Positions 1-7,659 are shown, counted from the stretch's first letter. The stretch: DNA of 19,669 nt from Thermococcus sp. (GCA_027001105.1 JALTMZ010000094.1:1-19669); one strand, 5' to 3'. The notes: generated by a model from the letters alone, not told the origin. A program made the numbers and translations.

Positions 1-371
1 GCAGTGAATATTACGTTAGGTCTTTCTCTCCGAGAAAGCTCAGCGATTTCAGCAAAAACGCTCATTAATGCTGCCAATCCACCTTTCATATCCGCACTTC
101 CAAGACCATAAAATTTATCCCCTTCGATTTGACCCCACGGGTTTTTCGTCCATCCAGGGCTTAATCCAACAGTATCCATATGACCATTAAGCACGACCGT
201 ATTCTTAACACCTTTCAAATATGCAATTACATTGCTTCCAAATCCTTCAACTTCTTGAGTTTCAACCTTAGCATACGACTCAAGAAACGATGTTATAAAT
301 TCAGAAATTTCTTTCTCTTCACCAAAATGGGATGGCATAGAAACAAGCTTTTTCAACAACTCAACTTCCAC
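1..371 (-). CDS. M20-family metallopeptidase (ArgE/DapE/carboxypeptidase group), N-terminal part
   Basis: The minus strand reads an open frame from GTG at 371 off the left edge, so about 123 N-terminal residues are visible. Seen: an HMDTV motif with H64 and D66, and a GLGSADMKGG motif with D94. These match the first metal-binding His-x-Asp and the bridging Asp of the M20 (zinc) aminoacylase/deacylase/peptidase fold. A GGTGAT ribosome site lies 5 nt before GTG 371, which favours this start over the in-frame ATG at 383. M20 members cleave amide bonds of N-acylated amino acids, diaminopimelate precursors or small peptides in the cytoplasm; the substrate cannot be read from this fragment. Nothing seen links it to lysine or arginine synthesis. 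The family call is firm and the sub-family open. Confidence 0.85.
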   Translation of the reverse strand, partial: MEVELLKKLVSMPSHFGEEKEISEFITSFLESYAKVETQEVEGFGSNVIAYLKGVKNTVVLNGHMDTVGLSPGWTKNPWGQIEGDKFYGLGSADMKGGLAALMSVFAEIAELSRRERPNVIFT

Positions 372-548
372 AAATATCACCATTATTATTGTGTTACTAA
401 GTTTATTAATGTTTGTGCCATGTTTTATCTTACTCCTTTAATACCAGTTACAAACAGAAGTTAATTATAAAATTGTGAGTTTAGTTTAATATAATTTTAA
501 AGAGTTAAATTTTTAAACTTATTATAGTATCACAGTTTGGTGAGTCAC
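372..548. promoter_or_regulatory. Divergent intergenic region between the M20 peptidase and the secreted protein
   Basis: This AT-rich spacer holds the control regions of two divergent genes. On the plus strand an A/T run at about 509-518 (TTTTTAAACT) is a candidate TATA element for the secreted-protein gene, about 30 nt before its ATG. On the minus strand ATTTTATAAT (about 464-473) is a candidate TATA box for the peptidase; it would leave a leader of some 60 nt. That leader contains a tiny ORF (421 down to 386) with a strong AAAGGAG ribosome site. No palindromic operator was seen. Confidence 0.35.
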
Positions 549-1853
549 ATGAAAAAGATTAGCATCATGATATTGTTATTGTTAGCAATTTCTACAAGCA
601 CAATGACTAATGCTGAACTATCTAAAGCAATTGCAAAGATTTATCTCACTGAGGGGGACAGCTACCATATTCCGTTGGAGATAGGATATGTAGATGTGAC
701 TCAAGCACAGTTTCATCTTAATGAAATCCATGGATGGTATATTTCAATCTGGGTTAAGTATTTTGGAGAACCGTTGAAGATGATAAATGCTAGTGAGGTT
801 GGTTATTATGATGGTAAGCATGGTTACCTTTACAAGCTGGAGGATGTTAGGGACTCTTCAGAGTATTTGTATATTAGACTTGCAGAGGGTGAAGAAAGAG
901 AGGGGATCAAAGTTATTAGCATGGACACGCTAAATAGCCGTGTTAAAATTCTCGCTCCTAATGGAAAAGTAGTAACTCTCAAGCTTGGAGACTCTTATGA
1001 GATAACATATCCAGAGCACATGACGATAGAATTTAAAGGCTTTGTTCAGGGGTTTATGACCTCAAAAGTTTTATTTGAAGTGAGAAAGTTTGAAGTCAGC
1101 GGCTACATTGTTATTACAAAGGTTGAAAAAGAAAAAGCAAAAAGTGTTTCTAAAATGCAAGATAAAGCTCAAATTGTATTTGTCGTGGGTTTAAATGCAG
1201 CAAGTTCTGATGTACAGTTAGTTTCTGATGGATTAGATACGGCAAAAGGGCTATATTTATCTGCCAATGAATGGATGCCAGTAATTTTTGAAAAACCTAT
1301 AGACGAATGGCTTTTGAACTATACACGAATAACATCGTTCAATGTAGCCATCCTAACGGACAAAGAAATGAAAGTCAAAAACGAAAATAGAGTTGGAATT
1401 ATTGTGATTAGTGTTGGAGGTCCGGCTGTTAATGAGTATACGAAGAAACTAAATTCAAAAATGCCCATAAAATTTGAGAAAGAAAATGGTAAATGGATAT
1501 TAAAGAGTGGAGAAAGAGCATGGAGGGGTAATTACGGTGTCATTGAACTTATTCCATCTTACAACAACTATCAGGAAATGACAGATTGGCTGAATCATGG
1601 AAATTTCAAAGCTTTTGACATCATAATTGCAGGTCTTACACGAGAAGGCACGTCTATAGCGTATGACTACTTCAAAAATTTAACGCTAGCAGTGATATCT
1701 GGGAACAATACTGATAAAAACTCAGATGCTTTGGTAGGAGAATTCCTGAAGGGCCTGTTGATTGGTTATGGTTTTCCACTTGATGAAGAGATACATTCTA
1801 TTGCTCTTGTGGTAGATTGGAATGGGAATGTCGTTGATGTAGTTTATGGCTGA
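549..1853 (+). CDS. Secreted protein with S-layer-like C-terminal region
   Basis: The 434-residue product has a classical signal peptide: MKK, a hydrophobic stretch at about residues 4-14, and likely cleavage after TNA at residue 22. The start is ATG 549 rather than TTG 537, because GGTGAG sits 4 nt before 549. No second membrane segment is evident, so it is probably exported. At least four N-glycosylation sequons (NAS, NYT, NLT, NNT) fit an archaeal surface protein. The C-terminal half carries IIVISVGGPAVNEY, then GVIELIPSYNN and DIIIAGLTREGTSIAY. As I know the family, this resembles the GGPaVN...VAG-x-R-x-GT pattern of the archaeal S-layer C-terminal domain. At 434 residues it is smaller than a main S-layer protein. 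It is monocistronic, facing a tRNA gene. The function is unknown and the S-layer resemblance is by eye. Confidence 0.7.
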   Translation: MKKISIMILLLLAISTSTMTNAELSKAIAKIYLTEGDSYHIPLEIGYVDVTQAQFHLNEIHGWYISIWVKYFGEPLKMINASEVGYYDGKHGYLYKLEDVRDSSEYLYIRLAEGEEREGIKVISMDTLNSRVKILAPNGKVVTLKLGDSYEITYPEHMTIEFKGFVQGFMTSKVLFEVRKFEVSGYIVITKVEKEKAKSVSKMQDKAQIVFVVGLNAASSDVQLVSDGLDTAKGLYLSANEWMPVIFEKPIDEWLLNYTRITSFNVAILTDKEMKVKNENRVGIIVISVGGPAVNEYTKKLNSKMPIKFEKENGKWILKSGERAWRGNYGVIELIPSYNNYQEMTDWLNHGNFKAFDIIIAGLTREGTSIAYDYFKNLTLAVISGNNTDKNSDALVGEFLKGLLIGYGFPLDEEIHSIALVVDWNGNVVDVVYG

Positions 1854-1876
1854 TTTTCTTTCTACATTTTCTTTTA
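1854..1876 (+). terminator. T-rich terminator after the secreted-protein gene
   Basis: Immediately after the stop codon are clustered runs of T (TTTTCTTTCTACATTTTCTTTT), the usual form of archaeal termination signal, with no stem needed. Confidence 0.4.
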
Positions 1877-1930
1877 GAATTCCTAATCTTTCAGGGCAGA
1901 GAGGAGGTCGGTTTGAAGAAGACAAAGTAT

Positions 1931-2007
1931 TGGTGGACCGGGCGGGATTTGAACCCGCGGCCTCTGCCTTGCGAGGGCAGCGCTCTCCCAGGCTGAGCTA
2001 CCGGCCC
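1931..2007 (-). tRNA. tRNA-Ala (anticodon CGC), CCA encoded
   Basis: The minus strand folds as a full cloverleaf of 77 nt including an encoded CCA (1931-1933). The acceptor stem GGGCCGG pairs with CCGGTCC and contains the G3:U70 wobble pair that is the alanine identity element. The D arm is GCTC/GAGC. The anticodon stem CTGCC/GGCAG encloses loop CTCGCAA, with anticodon CGC reading GCG. The T arm GCGGG/CCCGC carries loop TTCAAAT. The discriminator is A. No intron is present. It is a single gene with its own TATA box upstream. Confidence 0.97.
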
Positions 2008-2032
2008 ACACCCATTGATGAGAAACAAAGCT

Positions 2033-2049
2033 GTCTATTTAAAGATTTC
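2033..2049 (-). promoter_or_regulatory. BRE/TATA promoter of tRNA-Ala
   Basis: On the minus strand CGAAATCTTTAAATAG has a purine-rich BRE-like run followed by the TATA element TTTAAATA at 2036-2043. That lies about 30-36 nt before the tRNA 5' end, correct for a start a few nucleotides upstream of the mature tRNA. Confidence 0.55.
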
Positions 2050-2059
2050 GCCAAAGCAA

Positions 2060-2075
2060 AGATATAAAAAGAGAG
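2060..2075 (-). terminator. T-rich terminator after the serA operon
   Basis: Minus-strand sequence CTCTCTTTTTATATC lies about 15-30 nt past the dehydrogenase stop, between it and the tRNA promoter. It is a plausible archaeal oligo-T terminator. Confidence 0.35.
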
Positions 2076-2087
2076 TCTCATAGAACA

Positions 2088-3011
2088 TTACTCTTTTTTC
2101 TGCTTAAGGATCTCTATGACCTTCTCCACCACTTGGACGCCAGCTCTTTCTTGAGCTTCCCAGGTGCTTGCTCCGATGTGCGGTGTTAAGACAACATTAT
2201 CAAGCTTTGTGAGCGGGTGATCCTTTGGAAGCGGTTCTTCTTCGAAGACATCCAACCCAGCCCCATAAATCCAGCCTTCTTTAAGGGCTTTAACCAGTGC
2301 TTCTGTATCGACTATTGGGCCTCTCGCTGGGTTAATCAGGATTGCGTTCTTTTTCATGAGCTTGAGCTTCTCCTCATCGATTAAATGGTACGTGCTGTCC
2401 AATAGTGGAACGTGGATTGTTACGACGTCACTTTCCTTCAAAAGCTCTTCAAGTTCGACAAACTTTCCTCCGACTTCTTCAGCCCGCTCATAGTTCTTAA
2501 TGACATCATAGAGGAGAATCTTCATTCCAAAGCCTTTTGCTATCTTTGCAACGTTGTAACCTATTCTCCCGAATCCAATGATTCCAATTGTCTTACCCTC
2601 AAGCTCAATTCCCATGCACTGCTTCTTTGCCCAGACACCTTCTCTCATTTTTCTGTCAGCAAAGGCAACTTTTCTTGCAACTGCTAAGATCAAAGCCCAA
2701 GTCAGCTCTGCAACACTTCTGCTTGATGCCGCTGGTGAATTTACAACTTCAATTCCTTTTTCTTTGGCAGCTTCGAGGTCAATGTTGTCAAGACCAACCC
2801 CAGCCCTTCCGATCACTTTAAGCTTTTCCGCTACCTCAATAACTCTTCTTGTAACTTTTGGCTTGCTCCTGACGATTATAGCATCAACATCCTTCGCAAG
2901 CTCGATGAGTCTCTCTTCATCTGGGTACTCTTCATAGACAACTTCAAATCCTTCATTCTTCAAAAGCTCAATAGCCTTTGGATGTAATGGAGCAGCAACC
3001 AAAACCTTCAT
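2088..3011 (-). CDS. serA: D-3-phosphoglycerate dehydrogenase-type 2-hydroxyacid dehydrogenase
   Basis: This 307-residue cytoplasmic NAD-dependent enzyme probably oxidises 3-phosphoglycerate to 3-phosphohydroxypyruvate, the first step of serine synthesis. Seen: N-terminal substrate domain, Rossmann motif GFGRIG (146-151) with acidic D169 after the second strand, and the family catalytic triad Arg230 (NPARGP), Glu259 (VFEEEP) and His278 (TPHIGAS). There is no C-terminal ACT or regulatory domain, as in the short SerA of Pyrococcus horikoshii, also 307 residues from memory. The ribosome site GAGGGGTT overlaps the upstream DUF47 stop, and only one nucleotide separates the two frames, so they are co-transcribed. 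A glyoxylate or hydroxypyruvate reductase activity cannot be excluded from motifs alone, but overall resemblance favours SerA. Confidence 0.88.
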   Translation of the reverse strand: MKVLVAAPLHPKAIELLKNEGFEVVYEEYPDEERLIELAKDVDAIIVRSKPKVTRRVIEVAEKLKVIGRAGVGLDNIDLEAAKEKGIEVVNSPAASSRSVAELTWALILAVARKVAFADRKMREGVWAKKQCMGIELEGKTIGIIGFGRIGYNVAKIAKGFGMKILLYDVIKNYERAEEVGGKFVELEELLKESDVVTIHVPLLDSTYHLIDEEKLKLMKKNAILINPARGPIVDTEALVKALKEGWIYGAGLDVFEEEPLPKDHPLTKLDNVVLTPHIGASTWEAQERAGVQVVEKVIEILKQKKE

Positions 3012-3012
3012 C

Positions 3013-3660
3013 TCAACCCCTCCTCTTTATTGCCATCAGCATAACCTGGTCTGAAGCGTCTTCAGCCCTATCTGCAATGTCTCCGATTTTAGTTATAACC
3101 TGATTCCATATCAGCTTTGCATAGGTGGTGATCTTTTCGCTTTCAAACATCTTTTTAAGGATGTCATATTCAAGCTTGTCAGCATTTTCTTCCTGCTCTT
3201 CTGTCTTCTTTGCATATTCGAGTGCCTCGTTAACATCCTCATTCAGCATTTCAACAGCTTTTCTAACATAGTCGTATGTTTTTAATGATGCCTCTACAAG
3301 TTGCATAATCTCCTCCTTAAGCTCTTTTGGAATTTTTGGCTTTGCCAAGATTAGGACATGAGCTGCACTCTCAGCAGCGTCAGCAGTATTGTCTATCAGC
3401 TCAGAAAGTCTAACATAGTCCCCTCTGTTTGCGGGCAGAAATGCCCCTTGATAAAGCATCGTTTCTATCTCTCTACGGAGGGTGTCTGCTTCTCTTTCAT
3501 ACCTCTCAACTTCTCTCATTAGCTCCTCCGCTTTTTCAAAGTTTCCTTCAAGATAAACCGTTATCATCTCTTTAAATTTCTCCAGTGTAAGCCCTACCAT
3601 TTCCAAATGCCTGTTTATCGCCTCAAATACATTGCTCTCTTTTCCTCCAAATATTGGCAT
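3013..3660 (-). CDS. DUF47 / PhoU-like phosphate transport regulator
   Basis: The 215-residue, highly charged, all-helical protein begins MPIFGGKESN and has the DUF47 (TIGR00153) pattern: repeated heptad-like helices with EADTLRREIE (about residues 56-65), GDYVRLSELIDNTADAAESA (about 80-99) and a closing GDIADRAEDASDQVM segment. The family resembles PhoU and is usually encoded beside a PiT phosphate permease, whose activity it is thought to modulate. Here the PiT gene (9360-10322) lies about 5.7 kb away and DUF47 sits between panE and serA. A GGGGGATG ribosome site precedes ATG 3660. Family call firm; regulatory role inferred. Confidence 0.85.
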   Translation of the reverse strand: MPIFGGKESNVFEAINRHLEMVGLTLEKFKEMITVYLEGNFEKAEELMREVERYEREADTLRREIETMLYQGAFLPANRGDYVRLSELIDNTADAAESAAHVLILAKPKIPKELKEEIMQLVEASLKTYDYVRKAVEMLNEDVNEALEYAKKTEEQEENADKLEYDILKKMFESEKITTYAKLIWNQVITKIGDIADRAEDASDQVMLMAIKRRG

Positions 3661-3694
3661 TCTTCATCCCCCACATTAATATTTATGGGTTACT

Positions 3695-4600
3695 TTATTT
3701 ACTTTGCGTTAACAGCTCCTTCGCTTTTATTAAACTCCATAATAAATTGTTCATTGGGGCTGAAAGCCCAATGTTTTCTGCGTATTCAACTATTTTGCCG
3801 TTTATATAGTCAATTTCTGTTCTTTTGCCTCTCTTTAAATCTTGGAGCATTGAATTGTAGTTCTCTCGAGTTCTCTCAAGTGTGTCTATGAGAACTTCAA
3901 GAGGGTGCTCCTCAAACTCAACTCCCCACTGCATTGCAACTCTGCAGCCCTCTTTTACAATTTCCATTAAAATTGCCAGCAGATGTTCGTTCTCAAGCAG
4001 AAATCCGTTTTTAACTTCAAGCAGAGCACCAACAGGATTAATTGCGGAATTCACCAATGCTTTAATCCACTTCCATCCCATTATATTTTCACTCACTTGG
4101 GTCTCGATGCCGGCATCATTAAACACTTTGGCCACTTTTTCGGTAAATTCGTTCTTTCCATTAGGGTAAACCCCGATTTTTGTTGTCCCCTTACCCGTCC
4201 ACTTAACAACCCCCCACTCTTCAAGCATTGCTCCGTTTGTCGTTATCCCCCCAAGAACGTTTTTTGTATATTTTAATGCCAAGTCTTCATTGCCGAGTCC
4301 ATTCTGTATGCTCAAAATCCATGTTTTCTTTCCGATGCAGTGCTTGGCACAGCTCAAAGCATAGGCTGTGGAGTATGATTTTGTTGCCAGTATTATCAAA
4401 TCGGGTTCATATTCAGGAGCATAAGTTACAGCTTTTGGATGGACTGTAAACTCTTCAACACCAACGATTTTTAGTCCCTTCTCATTTATTGCTCTCACGT
4501 GTTCCTCTCGTCCTATAAGTGTTACATTATTTCCAGCTCTTGCTAATAGAGCACCGAAAAGAGAACCGATTGAACCAGCTCCAAGTATGCAAATTTCCAT
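3695..4600 (-). CDS. panE: 2-dehydropantoate 2-reductase (ketopantoate reductase)
   Basis: This 301-residue cytoplasmic enzyme reduces 2-dehydropantoate to pantoate for coenzyme A synthesis. Seen: Rossmann motif GAGSIG (7-12), TKSY (73-76), SIQNGLGNE with N100, the central [12 protein letters not shown] helix with catalytic Lys180 plus N184 and N188, and RTEIDYING with Glu262, the second catalytic residue. Length and motif order are those of PanE/ApbA. Known of the family: the Thermococcus kodakarensis enzyme is subject to feedback inhibition by CoA, the control point of its CoA pathway; whether this orthologue is regulated likewise is inference. It follows the upstream membrane-protein gene by 4 nt and precedes DUF47 by 34 nt, so it lies within the same operon. 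Confidence 0.92.
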   Translation of the reverse strand: MEICILGAGSIGSLFGALLARAGNNVTLIGREEHVRAINEKGLKIVGVEEFTVHPKAVTYAPEYEPDLIILATKSYSTAYALSCAKHCIGKKTWILSIQNGLGNEDLALKYTKNVLGGITTNGAMLEEWGVVKWTGKGTTKIGVYPNGKNEFTEKVAKVFNDAGIETQVSENIMGWKWIKALVNSAINPVGALLEVKNGFLLENEHLLAILMEIVKEGCRVAMQWGVEFEEHPLEVLIDTLERTRENYNSMLQDLKRGKRTEIDYINGKIVEYAENIGLSAPMNNLLWSLIKAKELLTQSK

Positions 4601-4604
4601 TTTC

Positions 4605-5273
4605 TCACCTCAAAAGCTTTCTTAAGGGAATTAGGGAATATACAATCAGAACGACTGAGGCTGCCCAGAAGATTTGCCCGTACAAATTGTAGTTGAGTGC
4701 ATATAGAGCATACGATGTCGAGCAGTAAAAAGCTGCCAAGAGGGGAATTCCACCGCTTGATATTTCCCTGTTTTTGAAAAGCACCAACAATGCACCAAGT
4801 GCTCCAAGTAGGAGTATCAACGGCTTTACCTCATTGGGCCAGACAAAATTCCATGCCCTTACAAGTGCAAATATGGATGATATTCCTATGACAATATTTA
4901 TCACTCTCTCATTTAAGCTGACCTGCTGCTTATCTTTTGGAAAACCAACTATGAGTGCAAATAAAGAGAGCACGAGCCCGGCAAGTGGAATCACATGGAT
5001 GGTAATATCTGCTCTTTGAACTATTATTAGAGCGAAGGCTGAAAACAGAGAGATGCCAGCAAAAAACCTTGCTTTTCTCTTGAGGTATGATAGAGATAAG
5101 AGAATTAATGCAATAATTGGTGTCTCCATCATGATCAAGGTATCTCCTTCTACACTTTTTCCCAAGACTATTGCCTCATTTGTTAGGATTATCATCCCAA
5201 TACTAAGCAGCATGTAAAGCGATATTATAAAAGCTGGAAGGTAAATGAATACTGCAAGCCTATCTCTTCTCAT
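4605..5273 (-). CDS. Polytopic membrane protein, function unknown
   Basis: This 222-residue protein is dominated by hydrophobic segments, roughly residues 8-30, 48-63, 70-85, 92-110, 127-146, 150-165, 173-190 and 198-216, so about six to eight transmembrane helices. Short basic loops occur (YLKRKAR, PLRKLLR), the last putting the C terminus probably in the cytoplasm. No catalytic motif, cofactor site or transporter signature is recognisable. It is the first gene of the panE-DUF47-serA operon, and panE begins 4 nt after its stop. ATG 5273 follows GTGGGAGA closely. A link to pantothenate or phosphate transport would be only positional. I do not recognise the family. Confidence 0.75.
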   Translation of the reverse strand: MRRDRLAVFIYLPAFIISLYMLLSIGMIILTNEAIVLGKSVEGDTLIMMETPIIALILLSLSYLKRKARFFAGISLFSAFALIIVQRADITIHVIPLAGLVLSLFALIVGFPKDKQQVSLNERVINIVIGISSIFALVRAWNFVWPNEVKPLILLLGALGALLVLFKNREISSGGIPLLAAFYCSTSYALYALNYNLYGQIFWAASVVLIVYSLIPLRKLLR

Positions 5274-5285
5274 TCTCCCACCGCA

Positions 5286-5302
5286 AGCATTTTTAATCCC
5301 TT
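5286..5302. promoter_or_regulatory. Shared divergent promoter between the panE operon and trmJ
   Basis: Only 52 nt separate the two divergent start codons. The single A/T run ATTTTTAAT (about 5289-5297) is placed about 30 nt before the trmJ ATG (plus) and about 20 nt before ATG 5273 (minus, read as ATTAAAAAT). It may serve as a TATA element in both directions. No ribosome site precedes trmJ. Confidence 0.45.
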
Positions 5303-5325
5303 CCCTTAAATCCTTTCCGATAAAA

Positions 5326-6063
5326 ATGAAAGTTGCAGTAGTTTTAGTGGAGCCGGAGTATCAGATGAACATTGGTTTTGTTGCAAGGGCAATGAAAAAT
5401 TTTGGGGTTAAAGAGCTTATATTAGTTAATCCACCGGAACTTAGCGGCGAGGCATATAAATTTGCTATGCACGCCAAAGATGTCTTAGAAAATGCAAAAA
5501 TAGTCAAAACCGTAGATGAAGCGCTGAAACTTGTTGATGTGGCTGTAGGAACAACGGGGATAAGTGGTAAGGTTTATCTTCCCGAGAGGACACCTATAAG
5601 TCCTGAAGAATTCGCAAAGAGGGCTTTTCTTTACAGCGGTAAAATTGGGATTTTCTTCGGTAGGGAAAGCAAAGGCTTAAGCAATGAAGAACTGGAAAAA
5701 ATGGACTTCACAGTAACTATACCAACAAGTGAGGAATATCCTGTAATGAACCTAAGCCATGCTGTTGCCGTTGTTCTTTATGAAATTTACAAGCAGCGGA
5801 TAAAAGCGGAAATCTCCACAGAAGAAAACAGGTATTTGAGGAAAGCTACCAAGGGAGAGAAGGACATTTTGGTTAAATACTGGAGCGAGCTTTTGGAGAC
5901 TTTAAACTATCCAAAAGACCCAATAAGACGGAAATACTTCACCATAATGTTCCACCGTGTCATTGGCAGGTCGTTCATATATGCAAGGGAGATCTACTCC
6001 CTATATGGACCTTTAAGGCTGGCAATCGAAAAAATCAAGAGGTGTGAAAATGATAAGCATTGA
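5326..6063 (+). CDS. trmJ: tRNA 2'-O-methyltransferase of the TrmJ/SpoU (SPOUT) family
   Basis: The 245-residue protein has the three SPOUT knot motifs: NIGFVARAMKNFG (15-27), IGIFFGRESKGLSNEEL (107-123) and PVMNLSHAVAVVLYE (139-153). These bind S-adenosylmethionine and set the catalytic Arg21. The C-terminal helical extension fits TrmJ, which in archaea (studied in Sulfolobus) methylates the 2'-hydroxyl of C32 in tRNA. The frame is open back to 5245, but that extension crosses the promoter and the divergent gene and is not protein-like, so ATG 5326 is chosen. No Shine-Dalgarno sequence precedes it, suggesting a leaderless or nearly leaderless transcript. Its 3' end overlaps ogt by 14 nt. Confidence 0.88.
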   Translation: MKVAVVLVEPEYQMNIGFVARAMKNFGVKELILVNPPELSGEAYKFAMHAKDVLENAKIVKTVDEALKLVDVAVGTTGISGKVYLPERTPISPEEFAKRAFLYSGKIGIFFGRESKGLSNEELEKMDFTVTIPTSEEYPVMNLSHAVAVVLYEIYKQRIKAEISTEENRYLRKATKGEKDILVKYWSELLETLNYPKDPIRRKYFTIMFHRVIGRSFIYAREIYSLYGPLRLAIEKIKRCENDKH

Positions 6064-6577
6064 GAAGTTTGAAATCTTTGGGCGGAAAATCTGGATCGCC
6101 GTAGTCTTTAAGGAGAGAATTGATGGAATAACTTTTTCTTTGGATGGTTATGAATACCTCATGGAGCGAATAAACTCATTAAAAGCTCTTCTTGAGCGTA
6201 GAAAGGTTTCAGTAAATTTAGCTGAAGAAAAAACAGAATATCCAAGAATTGTTTATAATGTGCTGGTTGGTGATATTGAAAACCAAGATGTCCTGAGATT
6301 TCTGAGCTTCAGAGGGGTTACATCCTTCGAAAAGAAAGTTTATGAAGTTTTGACAAAAAAAGTTAAAAGAGGAAGCGTCATAACCTATGGAGAACTCGCT
6401 AAAATGCTGTCAACATCTCCAAGGGCTGTCGGGAATGCTATGAAAAGGAATCCATATCCAATAATCGTTCCATGTCACAGGGTTGTTTTAAAATCAGGAT
6501 TGGGTAATTATACACCGAAAAGGGAGTACAAGCAGTTTTTACTTGAGATAGAGGGGGTGAAAGGATGGACAAGCTAA
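6050..6577 (+). CDS. ogt: Methylated-DNA--protein-cysteine methyltransferase (O6-alkylguanine-DNA alkyltransferase)
   Basis: This suicide DNA-repair protein moves the alkyl group from O6-alkylguanine to its own cysteine. Seen in 175 residues: a divergent N-terminal domain, the helix-turn-helix region VITYGELAKMLSTSPRAVG with the base-flipping Arg125, and the active site PCHRV with acceptor Cys142. The length and sequence closely match the structurally known T. kodakarensis MGMT (174 residues, from memory). ATG 6050 is preferred over GTG 6044 because GAGGTG lies 5 nt before it, inside the trmJ tail. It overlaps the TPR gene by 13 nt, so translation of trmJ-ogt-TPR is probably coupled. Confidence 0.95.
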   Translation: MISIEKFEIFGRKIWIAVVFKERIDGITFSLDGYEYLMERINSLKALLERRKVSVNLAEEKTEYPRIVYNVLVGDIENQDVLRFLSFRGVTSFEKKVYEVLTKKVKRGSVITYGELAKMLSTSPRAVGNAMKRNPYPIIVPCHRVVLKSGLGNYTPKREYKQFLLEIEGVKGWTS

Positions 6578-7581
6578 AGCTTTACATAATAGGATTTTTG
6601 GCACTGATAATCGCAATAGCTGGAGGGATAGTTTACAAATGGGGCTTCTGGATGCTTGTCAGGATTGTTCTCAGCTTAGGATTTTTGGGACTGACTTTGA
6701 TGCTTGGTTTCTTCCTTGTGCTGACTCTGTATGCAGAAAGCTGGAAGTATGCAGCTTATCTATTAGTGCCAACAGCTCTCAGTGCCTATGCAACCTATTT
6801 GAGCATAACCTGGCAGAAGCTTAAGATTGTTGGGGGAATAATACTCCTCTTCATTTTGGGATTGGCTTTTGGGATATGGTACATAAGCGAGCCTGACTTG
6901 AGTTTGGCGGACAGATTCCGCTCTGCAGAAAAGCTTGAAAAAATGGGCAAATATAAAGCAGCTGCCAGAAAGTACGAGAAGAGGGGTAATTACTTAAAGG
7001 CTGCTGAAATGTATGAAAAGCTCGGATGGATGGAGAGTGCAGCGTGGGCATACGAGAAAGCTGAGAAATACGAAAAGGCTGCTGAAATTTATGAGCAGCT
7101 TTATGAGAAAGAGAAGGACACATACTATCTAAAAGAAGCTCATGAATACTGGAAAAAAGCTGGAAACATGGAAAGAGCTGCTAAGGCTTTGGAGAGATAT
7201 GCTGAGGAGGAGCCCTGGTTCTGGGAGGATGTTGCAAAGCTCTATGAAGAGCTCGGGAACGAAGAGAAAGCTAAGGAAGCATGGCAGAGAGCTTTGGACT
7301 ACTACATAAAGGAAGCTCAAGAAGAGGGAGTGTTCTGGGAAGATGTCGGGAACATAGCAAGAAAGCTTGGAAAAGAAGAACTTGCAAAGGAGGCTTATCA
7401 AAAGTTCCTTGAATACTGCTTGAAAGAGGCAGAGGAAGATCCAATGTGGTGGAAGCATGTGGCAGAGGCTTATGAGTATCTTGGTGAGAAAGATAAGGCA
7501 GAAGAGGCAAGGAAGAAGTATGAGGAATACAGAAAAAAGATAATGAAAGCCAATGAAGAGACCTCGAAGTTTCCGGAATGA
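6565..7581 (+). CDS. Membrane-anchored tetratricopeptide-repeat protein
   Basis: The 338-residue protein has two parts. The N-terminal 110 residues contain four hydrophobic helices (about 5-25, 33-55, 63-81, 88-107). From about 115 to 330 it is a run of TPR-like helical pairs rich in A-x-x-Y-E-K: KYKAAARKYEK, NYLKAAEMYEK, SAAWAYEKAEKYEKAAEIYEQ, NMERAAKALERY, NEEKAKEAWQRAL, KEELAKEAYQKFL and EKDKAEEARKKYEE. Three repeats carry a W-rich insertion (PWFWEDV, VFWEDV, MWWKHV). TPR arrays mediate protein-protein contacts, so it likely acts as a membrane-bound scaffold, repeat side probably cytoplasmic; the partner is unknown. GGGGGTGA lies just before ATG 6565. It is the last gene of the trmJ operon, followed by a T-rich terminator. 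Confidence 0.82.
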   Translation: MDKLKLYIIGFLALIIAIAGGIVYKWGFWMLVRIVLSLGFLGLTLMLGFFLVLTLYAESWKYAAYLLVPTALSAYATYLSITWQKLKIVGGIILLFILGLAFGIWYISEPDLSLADRFRSAEKLEKMGKYKAAARKYEKRGNYLKAAEMYEKLGWMESAAWAYEKAEKYEKAAEIYEQLYEKEKDTYYLKEAHEYWKKAGNMERAAKALERYAEEEPWFWEDVAKLYEELGNEEKAKEAWQRALDYYIKEAQEEGVFWEDVGNIARKLGKEELAKEAYQKFLEYCLKEAEEDPMWWKHVAEAYEYLGEKDKAEEARKKYEEYRKKIMKANEETSKFPE

Positions 7582-7591
7582 AAAAAAGCTG

Positions 7592-7611
7592 AACCTTTTT
7601 AATAAATTTTT
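7592..7611 (+). terminator. Terminator of the trmJ-ogt-TPR operon
   Basis: Two T runs (CCTTTTTAAT, AAATTTTTA) follow the TPR stop by 12-30 nt and precede the NAC promoter. Confidence 0.45.
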
Positions 7612-7615
7612 ACGC

Positions 7616-7629
7616 TAACTATAAATACC
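7616..7629 (+). promoter_or_regulatory. TATA promoter of nac
   Basis: TATAAATA at 7620-7627 is a near-consensus archaeal TATA box. A start 25 nt downstream would fall near 7648, giving a roughly 12-nt leader that contains the AGGTGGTG ribosome site. Confidence 0.6.
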
Positions 7630-7659
7630 TCTATCCATGAGCCTTTGTAGGTGGTGTTA

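Noticed and set aside
180..464. 94-codon plus ORF opposite the M20 gene
   Set aside because: Antisense to a clear M20 coding frame; composition (N, F, Y rich) is that of a shadow frame.
1846..2067. Plus-strand 73-codon ORF containing GFEPAASALRGQRSPR
   Set aside because: It is the antisense reading of the tRNA-Ala gene; this peptide is a familiar spurious annotation over tRNAs.
5245..5325. 27-codon N-terminal extension of TrmJ
   Set aside because: It crosses the divergent promoter and the opposing start codon, has no ribosome site and no SPOUT similarity; family proteins start close to MKVAVVLVEP.
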